NCBI GenBank assembly: GCA_020628175.1
Contig: JAHDFK010000029.1
Location: forward strand, 1 to 11,997
Reading direction: 5' to 3'
Length of the DNA: 11,997 nucleotides
Origin: Wenyingzhuangia sp.
GTDB taxonomy: Bacteria; Bacteroidota; Bacteroidia; Flavobacteriales; Flavobacteriaceae
Part shown: piece after piece, positions 6,496 through 11,997 of the stretch
How the letters are laid out: every line of letters begins with the position of its first letter
Numbering within the stretch: position 1 is the stretch's first letter
Position numbers and translations under genes: made by a program
The notes under the pieces: generated by a model
The model's database searches: none
Seen by the model: the letters and a program-made list of their open reading frames with translations, nothing else
Told to the model about the DNA's origin: nothing

Positions 6496-7611
6496 CTAAT
6501 TAATTTTTGGTATGCTAAAAATAGCTTGTAATTGCTTTGTGTTTGCTGGAGCTAGTTTCATCAATAAATTTCTTGTTTTTTGTAAAAAAACAAATGGTAC
6601 ATGCGCTAAAACACCTATAATTCTACTCGTTTTTACAATAGTATTCACCTTTGATTTTCTTATGTTCTGGTACTTTAAAAATGCTTCATTATGCGGATAC
6701 TTCGCTAATAACTCTGCCAATACATAAGCATCTTCAATAGCCTGACAGGCTCCTTGTCCCATATTCGGTGTCATCGCATGAGCTGCATCTCCTAACAAAC
6801 AAACGTTGTTTGTAAACCAATTTTGAAGAGGCTTCACATCATTAATACTACTCTTGTAAATTTTATTAGGGTCTGTAGTACTTATAAGTTGTGTAATTAT
6901 TGGGTTGTACTTTTTAAAAATTTGTTGAGGATCAAACAAGACATTTTTATTATTAGACTGTAAAGCATACCAATACACATTACCTGCTCCTATAGATACA
7001 AAGCCAAAACGCGATGTATTGCCCCAAGCTTCATACAAACCTCCTTTAAATTCACTTTCTAACGTAAAATTTGCAACACCTCTCCAACAAATTTGATTGG
7101 TATTTCTAATTATTGTCTTTTTAAAAATTTGCTTTCGTACCAACGAGTGAATTCCATCGGCAGCAATTACACAAGTTGCTCCCACACGCTTTCCGTTTTC
7201 AAAAAACAATTCACTTTTGCTTGAATTTTCTTTTATATTTATAAGTTTATAGCCTAGTTTTATTTCACTTTTGTCTAAATTATTTAGTAATATGCTATGT
7301 AAATCCGCCCTATGTATAGCTTTACTTTTTATTTTAAACTCTTGTTCAAAACCGCTTAAATCTGTTTTCTGAATTGTTTCTAGAGTTTGGTTGGTAAGTG
7401 TCATGTGAGAAACAGTAGCACCTTCTTTTTGTAGCAATACATCTAATCCTAATTTTCTATACACTTGCATAGCATTGTTTGCTAATATAATCCCCGCTCC
7501 TACATTTTTTATATGCTCAGACTGTTCGTATACACATACTTTAAAGCCTTTTTGTTTTAGAGCAATGGCCAATGTTAAACCGCCTATACCTGCACCTATA
7601 ATATGTATCAT
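6496..7611 (-). CDS. FAD-dependent monooxygenase (PHBH/UbiH-like hydroxylase family)
   Basis: This 371-residue flavoprotein belongs to the class A aromatic-type monooxygenases, which use FAD and NAD(P)H to add oxygen to a substrate. The three diagnostic motifs are all present: the N-terminal Rossmann GAGIGG (6-11) followed by the acidic VYEQ strand end, the DG motif in VIAADGIHSLVRK (148-160), and the GD motif LLGDAAHAMTPNMGQGACQAIEDA (272-295). A CWRG strand (175-178) before the substrate domain also fits salicylate-hydroxylase-like members. The substrate is not readable from the sequence. The final ~30 residues are hydrophobic and basic, possibly touching the membrane. The ATG at 7611 is preceded by AAAAGGA close to the start. 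The gene leads a unit with DUF2867, and its promoter overlaps repeats shared with the divergent tetR gene, so TetR repression relieved by a ligand is the likely control. Confidence 0.93.
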   Translation of the reverse strand: MIHIIGAGIGGLTLAIALKQKGFKVCVYEQSEHIKNVGAGIILANNAMQVYRKLGLDVLLQKEGATVSHMTLTNQTLETIQKTDLSGFEQEFKIKSKAIHRADLHSILLNNLDKSEIKLGYKLINIKENSSKSELFFENGKRVGATCVIAADGIHSLVRKQIFKKTIIRNTNQICWRGVANFTLESEFKGGLYEAWGNTSRFGFVSIGAGNVYWYALQSNNKNVLFDPQQIFKKYNPIITQLISTTDPNKIYKSSINDVKPLQNWFTNNVCLLGDAAHAMTPNMGQGACQAIEDAYVLAELLAKYPHNEAFLKYQNIRKSKVNTIVKTSRIIGVLAHVPFVFLQKTRNLLMKLAPANTKQLQAIFSIPKIN

Positions 7612-7619
7612 ATCCTTTT

Positions 7620-7638
7620 TAGGTCAAATGTACTAATT
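7620..7638. promoter_or_regulatory. TetR operator-like repeat, copy 1
   Basis: TAGGTCAA-ATG-TACTAATT. It matches copy 2 at 16 of 19 positions, differing only in the three central bases. It overlaps the minus-strand -7 element TACATTTG (7632-7625) of the monooxygenase gene, so protein bound here would block that promoter. Confidence 0.65.
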
Positions 7639-7657
7639 TTTAATTATAGTAGGTCAA
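7625..7657 (-). promoter_or_regulatory. Probable promoter of the monooxygenase-DUF2867 unit
   Basis: On the minus strand TACATTTG (7632-7625) matches the -7 consensus TAnnTTTG, with a TTG at 7657-7655 (22 bp spacing, slightly long) as a possible -33 element. The ATG at 7611 lies 13 bp beyond the -7 box, so the 5' leader would be only several bases. Both elements fall within the two operator-like repeats. Confidence 0.55.
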
Positions 7658-7668
7658 CAATACTAATT
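7650..7668. promoter_or_regulatory. TetR operator-like repeat, copy 2
   Basis: TAGGTCAA-CAA-TACTAATT, in the same orientation as copy 1 and displaced by exactly 30 bp, close to three helical turns. This copy also sits in a perfect dyad, TAGTA (7647-7651) with TACTA (7661-7665), the symmetry expected for a TetR dimer. It overlaps the region just upstream of the tetR -7 box. Confidence 0.65.
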
Positions 7669-7669
7669 G

Positions 7670-7677
7670 TATATTTG
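7670..7677 (+). promoter_or_regulatory. -7 element of the tetR gene
   Basis: TATATTTG is an exact match to TAnnTTTG. It ends 4 bp before the tetR ATG at 7682, so the transcript is probably leaderless. I see no good TTTG at the -33 position, which suggests a modest promoter. Confidence 0.5.
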
Positions 7678-7681
7678 TTAC

Positions 7682-8320
7682 ATGAAAAAAACAAAGGATC
7701 GAATTCTTGAAAAAGCACTATTACTTTTTAACGAAAAAGGATTGGCGACAATAACCTTACGTAAAATTGCGAGTGAATTAGGAATGAGTCAAGGAAATTT
7801 AAATTATCATTTTAAAAAAAGAGAAGCTATTATAACAGAACTCTACTTTAATTTGGTGGACGATATGGACAACAATTTAAGAGCTGTTTTTAGCCAGAAA
7901 ATTAATCTAAATAGTTACTATCAGCTTACAAGTACGACCATCCAATATTTTTACAAGTACCGCTTTATATTTTTAGATTTCACACAGATTATAAGAGAAA
8001 ACGACACCATTAAAAAGCATTACAATCAATTGCTTTTGGCACGCGAGCAGCAGGCTGCCGACTTTTTTAAAATGTTAATCCATCAACAAATTATTCGTCC
8101 AGAAGCTTTTTCTAATGAGTACGCAAACGTGTACAAAAGAATACAAATTTTAAGTGATTTCTGGATAAGTTCTCAGTCAATAGAATCAACAACTATTGAT
8201 ATAACTATGAAACAAAAATATGCTCAACTTATATTAGAAACCATCTATCCTTATTTATTAGAAAAAGGTATAAATGAATATAAAGCTATTCTAAAAAATA
8301 ATAATACCGTTACAGGGTAA
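7682..8320 (+). CDS. TetR/AcrR family transcriptional regulator
   Basis: The 212-residue protein opens with the family's DNA-binding domain (about 1-50): KTKDRILEKALLLFNEKGLATITLRKIASELGMSQGNLNYHFKKREAII. It has the typical helix-turn-helix IASELGMSQGNLNYHFKKRE and the HFKKRE end of the recognition helix. The remaining ~160 residues form the variable all-helical ligand-binding and dimerisation domain, rich in Tyr and Phe (YFYKYRFIFLDFTQ). I start it at ATG 7682; an in-frame TTG at 7667 lies inside the promoter and operator and is rejected. The gene is divergent from the FAD monooxygenase-DUF2867 unit with two operator-like repeats between them. The likely role is repression of both promoters, relieved by a lipophilic or aromatic ligand, perhaps a substrate of the monooxygenase. 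The ligand is unknown. Confidence 0.92.
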   Translation: MKKTKDRILEKALLLFNEKGLATITLRKIASELGMSQGNLNYHFKKREAIITELYFNLVDDMDNNLRAVFSQKINLNSYYQLTSTTIQYFYKYRFIFLDFTQIIRENDTIKKHYNQLLLAREQQAADFFKMLIHQQIIRPEAFSNEYANVYKRIQILSDFWISSQSIESTTIDITMKQKYAQLILETIYPYLLEKGINEYKAILKNNNTVTG

Positions 8321-8334
8321 TTACATAGTAGCAT

Positions 8335-8356
8335 GTCTTAAATAAAACCTTAAGAC
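8335..8356. repeat. Inverted repeat GTCTTAA-N8-TTAAGAC
   Basis: Perfect 7 bp arms at 8335-8341 and 8350-8356 lie 14 bp past the tetR stop and 7 bp ahead of the small ORF. With no following T-run it is a poor terminator. A leader hairpin or operator for the small ORF is equally possible. Confidence 0.4.
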
Positions 8357-8363
8357 CTAACCT

Positions 8364-8519
8364 ATGAAAACTCTAATTTTAAGCATCTATTTATTAATTT
8401 GTTTGTATGTGATTTTAGAACTTTGGACAGCTCCTTTAGAAAAAGATTTATACAACACTCATCACAAACAAACCTTTTATTTTCGCTTTCTAAGAAAGAT
8501 AAAATCATTGTATTCGTAA
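8364..8519 (+). CDS. Putative 51-aa small membrane protein
   Basis: An ATG-initiated ORF of 51 codons lies in the 286 bp between tetR and thrS. The product starts MKTLILSIYLLICLYVILEL, a single hydrophobic helix at about residues 3-20. It continues with a polar middle (WTAPLEKDLYNTHHKQ) and ends with a strongly basic, aromatic tail, FYFRFLRKIKSLYS. Short N-terminal helix plus cationic C-terminus is a common plan for small inner-membrane proteins with the tail in the cytoplasm. No family is recognised. The frame is open from ATG to TAA with codons like those of its neighbours, but a chance ORF cannot be excluded at this length in AT-rich DNA. It could be co-transcribed with tetR (43 bp after its stop) or driven from the hairpin region. 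Confidence 0.45.
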   Translation: MKTLILSIYLLICLYVILELWTAPLEKDLYNTHHKQTFYFRFLRKIKSLYS

Positions 8520-8576
8520 AACAAAATAGTTTTCACGTAAAAAGCTTTTTACATTTTAATACTTCAATTAAACGCT

Positions 8577-8584
8577 TATCTTTG
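8577..8584 (+). promoter_or_regulatory. -7 element of the thrS operon
   Basis: TATCTTTG matches TAnnTTTG exactly. A TTTT (8554-8557) lies 19 bp upstream at the -33 position, differing from TTTG by one base. The -7 box ends 22 bp before the thrS ATG, giving a short leader of roughly 15-18 nt. It is the first good promoter upstream of the translation operon. Confidence 0.6.
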
Positions 8585-8606
8585 CTTAGCAAAAAATAAA
8601 GCAATA

Positions 8607-10547
8607 ATGATTAAAATTACTTTACCAGACGGGAGTGTAAGAGAGTACGAAAATAACAGTACTCCAATGGATGTGGCTATGAGTATTAGCCATGGTTTAG
8701 CCAGAAATGTAATTTCGGCAAGTTTTAACGGAACCACCGTTGAAACCAAAACCCCATTAACCACCGATGGTAACTTAACCTTATTTACTTTTGATCAACC
8801 AGAAGGGAAAAAAGCATTTTGGCACTCTTCTGCCCATGTTTTAGCACAAGCCATACAAAAATTATATCCTGGAGTAAAGCTAACTATTGGTCCTGCCATA
8901 GAAAACGGTTTTTACTACGATATTGACTTTGGAGAACACAAAGTTTCTGAAAACGACTTTCCTAAAATAGAACAAAAGTTTTTAGAACTAGCAAGAGGTA
9001 AACACGAATTTACGTTACGCGAAGTTTCTAAAGCCGATGCTTTAGCGAAATACAAAGAAGAAAACAATCCGTTTAAAGTAGAGTTGATAGAAAACTTAAC
9101 AGACGGAGAAATTACTTTTTGCGACCATGATGACTTTACAGATTTATGTAGAGGAGGTCATATACCTAACACGGGTATTTTAAAAGCTGTAAAAGTAATG
9201 AGTGCTGCTGGAGCATATTGGCGTGGTGATGAGAATAAACCTCAGTTAACACGTATTTATGGAATTTCGTTTCCAAAAGCTAAATTGTTAAAAGAATATT
9301 TAGAATTATTAGAATTAGCAAAACAACGTGACCACCGTAAATTAGGTAAAGAATTAGAATTGTTTACTTTTTCGCAAAAAGTAGGACAAGGGTTACCTTT
9401 ATGGTTGCCAAAAGGTGCTGCTTTAAGAAGTAGATTAGAAGACTTTTTAAAGAAAGCACAAAAGAAGGCGGGTTACGAAATGGTAATGACGCCGCATATT
9501 GGTCAAAAAGAACTATACGTTACTTCGGGGCACTATGAAAAATATGGAGAAGATAGTTTTCAACCTATCAAGACTCCAAAAATGGACGAAGAGTTTTTGT
9601 TAAAACCTATGAACTGTCCCCACCACTGTGAAGTATTTAACTACAAACCTTATTCTTACAAAGAATTACCAAAGCGTTATGCAGAGTTTGGTACCGTATA
9701 TCGTTATGAGCAAAGTGGTGAGCTACATGGTATGACACGTGTGCGTTGTTTTACACAAGATGATGCGCATATTTTCTGTACGCCAGATCAGTTAGATCAA
9801 GAATTTAAGGATGTAATTGATTTAGTTTTATATGTATTTGGTTCTTTAGGTTTTGAAGACTTTACAGCACAAGTATCTTTAAGAGACCCTGAAAATCCAG
9901 ATAAATATATTGGTACTGATGAAAACTGGGACAAGGCAGAAAATGCAATTATAAATGCAGCCAAAGAAAAAGGGTTGAACTATGTGATAGAAACTGGTGA
10001 AGCTGCTTTTTATGGTCCTAAGTTAGATTTTATGGTAAAAGATGCCTTAGGAAGAAGCTGGCAGTTAGGTACAATTCAGGTAGATTATAATTTACCCGAA
10101 CGTTTTGACTTGACTTACAAAGGTTCTGATAACGCATCGCATAGACCTGTAATGATTCACCGTGCTCCTTTTGGATCTATGGAACGATTTATTGCTGTTT
10201 TATTAGAGCACACAGGAGGAAATTTCCCACTTTGGTTAATGCCAGAACAAGTTATTATCCTACCAATCAGCGACAAATATCAGAAATATGCTGAAAAAGT
10301 TTCAGAATTGCTGGAAAATTCCGAAATTCGCACGCTAATCGATGACAGAAGTGAGAAAACTGGTCGTAAAATTAGAGATGCTGAGGTAAGTAAAATTCCT
10401 TACATGATTATTGTTGGAGAAAAAGAAGAAGGAGAAGGAAGTGTATCTGTTAGAAGACACGGACAAGGAGATTTAGGAACTTTTTCTACAGAAGATTTTA
10501 TCAAACATGTACAAGAAGAAATTGATAAAACCTTAGTTAAATTTTAA
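8607..10547 (+). CDS. thrS: Threonine--tRNA ligase
   Basis: ThrRS attaches threonine to tRNA(Thr) and edits mischarged serine, in the cytoplasm. The 646-residue protein has all four modules. The TGS domain (1-62) is first. The editing domain follows, with the HxxxH pair His73/His77 and Cys181/His185 (CRGGH). The class II catalytic core has the zinc ligands Cys337 (MNCPHH), His388 (DDAHIF) and His518 ([13 protein letters not shown]), and the motif 2 arginine loop ([16 protein letters not shown]). The anticodon-binding domain is last, about 545-646 ([17 protein letters not shown]). The length is normal and no key residue is missing. It is the first gene of a thrS-infC-rpmI-rplT cluster of standard order, with infC starting 50 bp after its stop. 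No T-box or thrS-type leader structure is visible in the short 5' region. Confidence 0.98.
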   Translation: MIKITLPDGSVREYENNSTPMDVAMSISHGLARNVISASFNGTTVETKTPLTTDGNLTLFTFDQPEGKKAFWHSSAHVLAQAIQKLYPGVKLTIGPAIENGFYYDIDFGEHKVSENDFPKIEQKFLELARGKHEFTLREVSKADALAKYKEENNPFKVELIENLTDGEITFCDHDDFTDLCRGGHIPNTGILKAVKVMSAAGAYWRGDENKPQLTRIYGISFPKAKLLKEYLELLELAKQRDHRKLGKELELFTFSQKVGQGLPLWLPKGAALRSRLEDFLKKAQKKAGYEMVMTPHIGQKELYVTSGHYEKYGEDSFQPIKTPKMDEEFLLKPMNCPHHCEVFNYKPYSYKELPKRYAEFGTVYRYEQSGELHGMTRVRCFTQDDAHIFCTPDQLDQEFKDVIDLVLYVFGSLGFEDFTAQVSLRDPENPDKYIGTDENWDKAENAIINAAKEKGLNYVIETGEAAFYGPKLDFMVKDALGRSWQLGTIQVDYNLPERFDLTYKGSDNASHRPVMIHRAPFGSMERFIAVLLEHTGGNFPLWLMPEQVIILPISDKYQKYAEKVSELLENSEIRTLIDDRSEKTGRKIRDAEVSKIPYMIIVGEKEEGEGSVSVRRHGQGDLGTFSTEDFIKHVQEEIDKTLVKF

Positions 10548-10563
10548 ATAAAGAGTTTAATAT

Positions 10564-10581
10564 TCTCATAGTTTTATGAGA
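10564..10581 (+). promoter_or_regulatory. Hairpin in the thrS-infC spacer
   Basis: TCTCATA (10564-10570) pairs perfectly with TATGAGA (10575-10581) across the loop GTTT. It has no T-run, so it is not a normal terminator. It ends 16 bp before the infC start codon, where it could influence initiation or RNA processing. The right arm includes the ATG of a 5-codon mini-ORF. Confidence 0.45.
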
Positions 10582-10597
10582 GCAAAAATATAAAGCC

Positions 10598-11158
10598 ATA
10601 GCAATTAAAAGAAGAAGGTCAAGAGGACCTGCCAGAATCATTAAAGAAAATCCACACAGAATTAACGAGCATATTCGTTATGTGGATGAAGTACGTTTGG
10701 TTGGTGAAAACGTAGAAGTTGGTGTATACCCTATTTCTAAAGCCAAACAAATTGCAAGAGAGCAAGAATTAGATTTAGTAGAAATTTCTCCTAAAGCTGT
10801 TCCGCCTGTTTGTAAGATTATTGATTACAAGAAATTCTTGTACGAGCAAAAGAAACGTGATAAGGTTATGAAGTCTAAAGCGACGAAAGTAACTGTAAAA
10901 GAAATACGTTTTGGACCTCAAACTGATGAGCATGATTACGAATTTAAAAAGAAACATGCTATTAAGTTCTTACAAGACGGTGCTAAACTAAAAGCATATG
11001 TATTCTTTAAAGGACGTTCTATTATATTTAAAGATCAAGGGCAAATTTTATTATTAAAATTGGCTCAAGAATTAGAAGAATATGGTAAAGTAGAGCAAAT
11101 GCCAAAATTAGAAGGAAAACGTATGATTATGTTTATTGCTTCTAAAGTAAAAAAATAA
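10598..11158 (+). CDS. infC: Translation initiation factor IF-3 with non-canonical AUA start
   Basis: IF-3 binds the 30S subunit, keeps it apart from 50S and proofreads the start codon and initiator tRNA. The N-domain carries [26 protein letters not shown] and the C-domain runs from about residue 95 to 186, with [25 protein letters not shown] and a final [13 protein letters not shown]. The nearest in-frame standard start is GTG at 10682, which would delete 28 residues including the conserved RINEHIR. Codons upstream of that stay open back to a TGA at 10577-10579 and contain no ATG, GTG or TTG. The protein therefore most likely starts at ATA 10598 (reading M-A-I-K-R-R-R), with ATT 10604 as the other option; 186 residues is normal length. 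Rare AUU/AUC/AUA starts are the known basis of infC autoregulation, because IF-3 rejects its own start codon. Confidence 0.92.
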   Translation: MAIKRRRSRGPARIIKENPHRINEHIRYVDEVRLVGENVEVGVYPISKAKQIAREQELDLVEISPKAVPPVCKIIDYKKFLYEQKKRDKVMKSKATKVTVKEIRFGPQTDEHDYEFKKKHAIKFLQDGAKLKAYVFFKGRSIIFKDQGQILLLKLAQELEEYGKVEQMPKLEGKRMIMFIASKVKK

Positions 11159-11159
11159 G

Positions 11160-11174
11160 CAGTATTTAATACTG
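11160..11174 (+). promoter_or_regulatory. Hairpin in the infC-rpmI spacer
   Basis: CAGTATTTAATACTG is a perfect dyad with 7 bp half-sites around a single central T (six pairs and a TTA loop as RNA). It starts 2 bp after the infC stop and has no T-tract. It may separate or stabilise the infC and rpmI parts of the message. Confidence 0.4.
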
Positions 11175-11211
11175 AACAATATATAAGCAAGAATTAAATC
11201 ACTTATTAGAG

Positions 11212-11409
11212 ATGCCTAAATTAAAAACAAAATCTAGTGCTAAGAAGAGATTCAAAGTAACTGGAACTGGAAAATTAAAAAGAAAGCACGCGTTTAAAAG
11301 TCACATCTTAACAAAGAAGTCTAAAAAACGTAAATTAAAATTAACTCACGACGGTTTAGTTCACAAGAACGACGAAGCGAGTATTAAAAACATGTTAAAC
11401 TTAAAGTAA
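11212..11409 (+). CDS. rpmI: Ribosomal protein bL35
   Basis: The 65-residue, highly basic protein is a standard bL35 of the 50S subunit: [21 protein letters not shown], then [19 protein letters not shown] and the C-terminal [17 protein letters not shown]. The TGTGK turn and the HILTKKS stretch are family signatures. The ATG at 11212 follows GATTAGAG-like DNA without a good Shine-Dalgarno. The gene is third in the thrS-infC-rpmI-rplT cluster, 53 bp after infC. Co-transcription and shared autoregulation with rplT are expected from other bacteria. Confidence 0.98.
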   Translation: MPKLKTKSSAKKRFKVTGTGKLKRKHAFKSHILTKKSKKRKLKLTHDGLVHKNDEASIKNMLNLK

Positions 11410-11530
11410 TTTAAGTTAACAAGGGAATATTTATTATTAACCATGGAGTGGGCAACTAACAATTAACAAACTGTATCCTTAATTTAAGAATACAATTGTA
11501 AATGGCCTTACTACAAAACACATTGAAATT
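11410..11530 (+). promoter_or_regulatory. Structured rpmI-rplT spacer, candidate regulatory leader of rplT
   Basis: This 121 bp spacer is long for a ribosomal-protein operon. It contains GTTAA (11415-11419) complementary to TTAAC (11437-11441). It also contains a 23 bp dyad centred on 11483: TGTAT and ATACA outside, CTTAA and TTAAG inside, and one mismatched pair between them. A 7-codon ORF (ATG 11443, MEWATNN) runs through it. AGTGGGCAAC (11447-11456) differs by one base from AGUGGGAAAC in the H40/H41 region of E. coli 23S rRNA as I recall it, the area bound by L20. Regulation by L20 is plausible but unproven. Confidence 0.35.
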
Positions 11531-11875
11531 ATGCCTAGATCAGTAAATTCAGTAGCTTCAAGAAATAGAAGAAAAAAAATCTTGAAGCAAGCAAAAGGTT
11601 ACTTTGGTAGACGTAAAAACGTCTATACAGTAGCAAAAAATGCGGTTGAGAAAGCTATGTCTTACTCTTACCGTGATAGAAAAAACAAGAAAAGAAGCTT
11701 CCGTGCTTTATGGATAACTCGTATCAACGCGGGTGCACGTATTCATGGATTGTCTTATTCTCAGTTTATGGGGAAAGTTAAAGCTAACAACATCGAATTA
11801 AACCGTAAGGTTTTAGCAGATTTAGCTATGAACAACCCAGAAGCTTTTAAGGCTATCGTCGAAAAAGTAAAATAA
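11531..11875 (+). CDS. rplT: Ribosomal protein bL20
   Basis: The 114-residue basic protein is a normal bL20, an early-assembly 50S protein that folds 23S rRNA domain II and, in bacteria studied, represses its own operon. The signatures are [30 protein letters not shown] at the N-terminus, [29 protein letters not shown] in the middle, and [41 protein letters not shown] at the end. The conserved RALWI-RINA and ELNRK-LADLA motifs are intact. It is the last gene of the cluster, separated from rpmI by a structured 121 bp spacer, and is followed at once by a strong terminator. The ATG at 11531 is set by the invariant MPR start of the family. Confidence 0.98.
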   Translation: MPRSVNSVASRNRRKKILKQAKGYFGRRKNVYTVAKNAVEKAMSYSYRDRKNKKRSFRALWITRINAGARIHGLSYSQFMGKVKANNIELNRKVLADLAMNNPEAFKAIVEKVK

Positions 11876-11900
11876 ATTTAAAATAATCATCTTGCTTATA

Positions 11901-11932
11901 AAAAAACCTCTAACGAAAGTTAGAGGTTTTTT
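11901..11932 (+). terminator. Strong intrinsic terminator of the thrS-rplT operon
   Basis: CCTCTAAC (11907-11914), a GAAA tetraloop and GTTAGAGG (11919-11926) form a perfect 8 bp stem followed by T6 (11927-11932). A6 precedes it (11901-11906), so it can also stop transcripts from the other strand. It begins 25 bp after the rplT stop. Confidence 0.93.
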
Positions 11933-11944
11933 GTTTTCTTAATA

Positions 11945-11997
11945 TGTCCCGTCCTAAAATAGCGTTACAGTTAACTGTTATTTATGGAATCAACACA
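11945..11997 (+). mobile_element. Possible insertion-sequence left edge (partial)
   Basis: Right after the terminator the sequence changes character: TGTCCCGTCC at 11945-11954, then a perfect palindrome ACAGTTAACTGT (11967-11978) and an ATG at 11984 opening a frame (M-E-S-T) that runs off the window. A TG start with a G/C-rich terminal block next to a short leader and ORF fits an IS end. It reminds me of IS elements in Bacteroidota, but I cannot name a family and only one end is visible. Confidence 0.3.

Noticed and set aside
8399..8599. 66-aa plus-strand ORF between tetR and thrS
   Set aside because: It starts at a non-ATG codon, overlaps the better 51-aa ORF out of frame and runs through the thrS promoter.
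10682..11158. infC starting at GTG 10682 (158 aa)
   Set aside because: It removes the conserved RINEHIR part of the IF-3 N-domain, which is clearly encoded in the same open frame just upstream.

Overview
The window looks like chromosomal DNA of a marine-type Flavobacteriaceae (Bacteroidota). The evidence is the low G+C, the flavobacterial flavour of the core proteins (GuaA, ThrS, IF3, L35, L20), the near absence of Shine-Dalgarno sequences, and several matches to the Bacteroidota promoter form TTTG-N19-TAnnTTTG. I cannot assign a genus from sequence alone.

Region 1 (1-1758) is accessory. It holds a polytopic membrane protein and a small lipoprotein, both on the minus strand and neither with a recognised function. 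The 241 bp spacer between them carries nested inverted repeats, and the lipoprotein gene is bracketed by a 14 bp inverted repeat with one mismatch. This looks like a cassette or mobile-module architecture.

Region 2 (1759-4298) is a minus-strand cluster: an exported carboxypeptidase-regulatory-like (beta-sandwich) protein, a YafY-type HTH/WYL regulator 11 bp after it, a GyrI-like effector-binding protein and an exported Dabb-domain protein. Two operator-like palindromes sit between the regulator and the GyrI-like gene.

Region 3 (4369-7611, minus) contains guaA (GMP synthase), with a textbook promoter abutting its ATG and a strong terminator, preceded by a two-gene unit of an FAD-dependent monooxygenase and a DUF2867 protein. 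A TetR regulator is divergent from that unit (7682-8320, plus). The 70 bp between them holds two direct 19 bp repeats exactly 30 bp apart that overlap the monooxygenase promoter, so TetR control of the divergent pair is a reasonable inference.

Region 4 (8321-8606) has a 51-codon small membrane-protein ORF preceded by a hairpin, then the thrS promoter.

Region 5 (8607-11932, plus) is the conserved thrS-infC-rpmI-rplT translation operon, ending in a strong terminator. infC has no ATG/GTG/TTG that would give a full-length protein; its start is most likely ATA at 10598, which restores 28 N-terminal residues. Each of the three intergenic spacers of this operon carries a small hairpin, and the long rpmI-rplT spacer is a candidate site for ribosomal-protein autoregulation.

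The last ~55 bp (from about 11945) look unlike operon DNA and may be the edge of an insertion sequence, with an ORF starting at 11984 and running off the window.

I see no CRISPR array, tRNA, rRNA or clear defence system. The most notable signals are the divergent TetR operator pair, the palindromic regulatory spacer of the WYL/GyrI/Dabb locus, the AUA start of infC, the cassette-like repeats at the left end and the unlisted 51-aa protein.
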